Under the pieces are notes generated by a model that searched no databases, was not told where the DNA came from, and saw nothing but the letters and a program-made list of their open reading frames with translations. From NCBI GenBank assembly GCA_038025085.1, contig CM076139.1, positions 47,906,807 through 47,970,806 of the forward strand: a stretch of 64,000 nucleotides of DNA. Reading direction: 5' to 3'. Every line of letters begins with the position of its first letter. Within the stretch, counting starts at the first letter, position 1. Source of the DNA: Tetragonia tetragonoides. Its lineage: Eukaryota; Streptophyta; Magnoliopsida; Caryophyllales; Aizoaceae. A program made the translations under genes and the position numbers. Of this stretch, positions 60,986 through 64,000 are shown piece by piece.

Positions 60986-63900
60986 CTAAGTAATCTTGAT
61001 CATGCCTATTTCTAGTCTAAGTTTCTCATACCTTTCTATGCTCAATGGTTTAGTAAAGAGATCTGCCAATCGATCTCCCGTCTTGCAAAAATTCAACTTA
61101 ATGAACCCTTTCTCTGCATTATCTCTCAGAAAGTGATGTCTAATGTCAATGTGCTTTGTTCTTGAATGTTGCACTGGATTTTTGGAGATATTTATTGCAC
61201 TTGTGTTGTCACATAAGATTGGCATACAACTTGCATCAATTCCAAAATCCTTTAAGTGTTGTCTTACCCACAACAATTATGCACAACATGAAGCTGCTGC
61301 CACTTACTCAGCTTCAGTAGTAGACATGGCCACAGAGTTTTGCTTTTTGGAGGCCCAAGAGATCAAGCAAGGCCCTAAGAAGGTTGCCATGCCTAATGTG
61401 CTCTTCCTGTCTACAAGGTATCCTGCATAATCAGCGTCAGCATAGTCAATTAAATCAATACCAGCACCTCTAGGATACCAAAGACATAGGTCTTCAGTTC
61501 CCTTAAGGTAACCTCAGGATACGTTTGACTTGTGTAAGATGTGATTCTTCGGGGTTTGCTTGAAACCTTGCACACAAGCTAACACTATACATGGCATCAG
61601 GTCTACTAGCAGGTAGGTACAATAAAGAACCAATCATACCTCTATACACTGTTTGATCCACACTCTTACCTGCTTCATCCAAGTCAAGCTTGACATTGGT
61701 GGCAACAGGTGTGTCACAAACCTTGGCATCTCTCATGCCATATTTCTTGATCAACTCTCTAGCATACTTCTGTTGATGAATCGTTGTTCCTTCACAAGTT
61801 TGTTTGATTTGTAAGCCTAAGAAAAAAATTAAGCTCACCCATCATACTCATTTCAAATTCACTCATCATCAACTTAGAAAATTCCCTGCACAAAGATTGA
61901 TTAGTTACACCAAAATTATATCATCAACATAGATTTGTACAACTATCAAACTTTTCCCCTTAGCCCGTAAGAACAGGGTCGTGTCAACTTGTCCCCTTTG
62001 ATAACCATTGTCCATTAAAAACTTTGACAGACGTTCATACCAAGCTCTAGGAGCTTGTTCAAGCCATACAATGCTTTGTCAAGTTTGTAGACATGGTTAG
62101 GGGACTCATTGCTTTCAAAACCAGGGGGTTGCTTCACATAGACTTCCTCTTTTAGTTACCCATTCAGAAAGGCACTTTTGACATCCATTTGTTACAACTT
62201 GAAGTCCATATGAGCCGCAAACGCTATTAACATGCGTATTGCCTCAATTCTAGCAACCGGGGCAAATGTCTCATCATAATCAATCCCTTCTTGTTGGTTG
62301 TATCCTTGAACAACCAATCTAGCCTTGTTTCTAACCACAGTACCTGTCTCATCCAGTTTGTTCCTGAACACCCATTTAGTTCCAATGATGGTCCTATTAT
62401 CAGGCATAGGATCAAGGTGCCAGACCTTGTTCCTTTCAAACTGGTTGAGTTCCTCTTGCATTGCGGTTATCCAATCAGCATCCTGCAAAGTTTCATTAAT
62501 ATTATGTGGTTCAATATAGGATAGAAAAGCAGAAAAAGCTATAAAGTTTTCCACAGAAGCTCTCGTTTGAATTCCCTTGTTTATATCACTTATGATTTGA
62601 TTCATGGGATGAGAGCTCTGATGTTTCCAAGAACATGGCTTGAAGCCAGAACTTTCTGGATCATCTCTTTGTGGAGAGGAAATAGGGTCCTCATTTGGGT
62701 TATCATTGTGATCAGCTCCTGCCTCTGTAGGTGTTGTTCCTACATAAGGAGTACTCGTTCCCCCTGAGTCCATTGCATAGACTCTTGGGGGTGTAGACCC
62801 TGTTTCTTCCTCCACAACATTACATGTCTCCTCTGAGGCTTCTTCTTCTTTTTCTTCTTCTTCCTTTTCGGTGCAAGGCCAATTGGGAAGTCTTCTTTGT
62901 CCTGCAGCATTGACTCAAAACTTGCATTAGATTCATCAAACACAACATGAACACTTTCCTCAACTTTCTGAGTTCTCTTGTTGAGGACCCCCTAAGCTTT
63001 GCTCTGTGGAGCATAGCCTACTAAGACAGCCTCATTACTCCTACCATCAAACTTTCCCAGGTTAGTCTTTCCGTTGTTATGTACATAGCACTTACAACCA
63101 AAAGCTCTAAAGTGGAAAATGTTAGGCTTTCTTCCTCTGAGTAATTCATAGGGTGTCTTTCTCAGAATGGGCCTTTGCATAACACGATTTATGATATAGC
63201 AAGCCCTGATGACAGCTTCTCCCCACATGTTCCTAGGAAGATCACTAGCTAGCAACAAAGTTCTAGCTATGTCTTCCAAGGTCCTTTTTTTCCTCTCAAC
63301 TGCCCCGTTCTGTTGAGGAGTCTTTGGGGAAGAGAAGTTGTGATCAATGCCATGTTCAACACAGTAGTTTATGAATTTGTCATTTTCAAACTCTGTGCCA
63401 TGATCAGACTTTAGAGAAAGTATATCCGCTCCAACCTGTGTCTGAATTCTGTTAGCAAAGATTTCAAACACATCAAAGGTTTCATCTTTAGAAACAAGCA
63501 ACAGGGTCCATGTGAATCTTGAATAGTCATCTACAATAACAAAAACATAATTTTTACCTCCACGAGTTTGAACTCTCATAGGACCACAAAGATCCATATG
63601 TAAAAGTTCAAGGGGTCGTGAGGTACTTACCATGTTCTTTGTCTTAAAATAGGACTTCACCTGTTTACCTCTAGCACAAGCACCACATAAATCATCACTC
63701 TTGAATTTGATCTTAGGTAATCCAATGACAAGGTTCTGTGATGCTAACTTGTTCAAGGTATTGAGGCTTACATGCCCAAAATGTCTATGCCATCGTGAGG
63801 CATCAGTTTAAATAGCACTGAGACATGTTAGAGAGTTACTGGAAAGCTTATTTATATCAACTTTATAAACATTTTTGTGCCGCTTTCCTTCTAGCACAAC

Positions 63901-64000
63901 ATTATTTGTCTTATGACTTGCAACTATGCAGCTACTAGCAGTGAATAGGACATTGTTCCCTTTATCACATAGTTGCGAGACACTCAACAAATTATGCTTC
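60986..64000 (-). pseudogene. Copia pol (integrase, reverse transcriptase, RNase H), broken
   Basis: Read from the window edge leftwards: LLSVSQLCDKGN linker, a stop at about 63810, integrase zinc motif (WHRHFGHV ... CGACARGK), core ([32 protein letters not shown]), reverse transcriptase ([26 protein letters not shown], then MDVK and YVDDI), RNase H (SWASKKQNS, TKHIDIRHHF, ADLFTKPLS), stop at 60986. Breaks occur near 62990, 62192, 62145, 61840, 61500 and 61275. The gene could polymerise nothing now. Confidence 0.9.

Larger units (their letters stand above)
56250..64000 (-). mobile_element. Decayed sirevirus-like Copia retrotransposon, 5' part beyond window
   Basis: Minus-strand order is integrase (63.8-63.0 kb), reverse transcriptase (62.8-61.5), RNase H (61.4-61.0), an extra env-like ORF (60.3-58.5), a 700-bp non-coding stretch, a polypurine tract and an LTR. 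Pol order marks Copia; an additional ORF after pol is a hallmark of the Sirevirus lineage. The 5' LTR, gag and protease are off the right edge. Stops and shifts in every ORF show it is inactive. A hAT-like TAGGGATGGCAATGG tip at 56225 abuts its 3' end. Confidence 0.88.

Overview
This window is nuclear DNA of a flowering plant: spliced genes with GT-AG introns, AT-rich spacers, dinucleotide microsatellites and dense nested transposons. Gene content and element types point to a eudicot. A Caryophyllales/Amaranthaceae source would fit but is only a guess. No tRNA, rRNA, CRISPR or prokaryotic feature was seen.

Host genes. A local family of NADPH:quinone oxidoreductase-like genes (GroES plus Rossmann fold, orthologous in appearance to Arabidopsis At3g56460) has four or five traces: a decayed minus-strand copy (695-3850), a tiny exon-4 relic (about 4285-4345), an exon-1-only relic (7679-8031), one intact six-exon gene (25312-28619, 348 aa), and a second gene (29632-41768, 345 aa) whose introns were inflated by insertions. 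A non-RD LRR receptor kinase pseudogene lies at 8953-12340. On the minus strand are an intact two-exon O-methyltransferase (45976-48012) and an intact four-coding-exon ATG18/WIPI autophagy gene (52136-55160). From memory, ATG18D (At3g56440) lies next to At3g56460 in Arabidopsis, so the pairing looks like conserved microsynteny.

Mobile DNA. A MULE of about 8 kb (16483-24453) has long terminal inverted repeats, a damaged mudrA-type transposase and a convergent GRF-zinc-finger/membrane gene. Two non-autonomous hAT elements are nested in it (17780-19209 and 22569-23162). A foldback MULE-type MITE (24692-25048, perfect 9-bp target duplication) sits just upstream of the intact oxidoreductase and brings four CACGTG boxes. 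The second oxidoreductase holds a young Copia element in intron 1 (30322-36383, 5-bp duplication, near-identical LTRs). Its intron 5 holds an RTE-type LINE 3' end (about 38620-39620) and a Pack-MULE-like element (39722-41399, perfect 9-bp duplication) with a captured coding fragment. Its 3' flank is split by a block containing a 304-316-bp tandem repeat and a CACTA end. The right edge (56250 to window end) is a decayed minus-strand sirevirus-like Copia element with an env-like extra ORF.

Overall, the window records duplication and decay of one metabolic gene family, with transposons nested in its promoters, introns and flanks, next to two apparently intact minus-strand genes.
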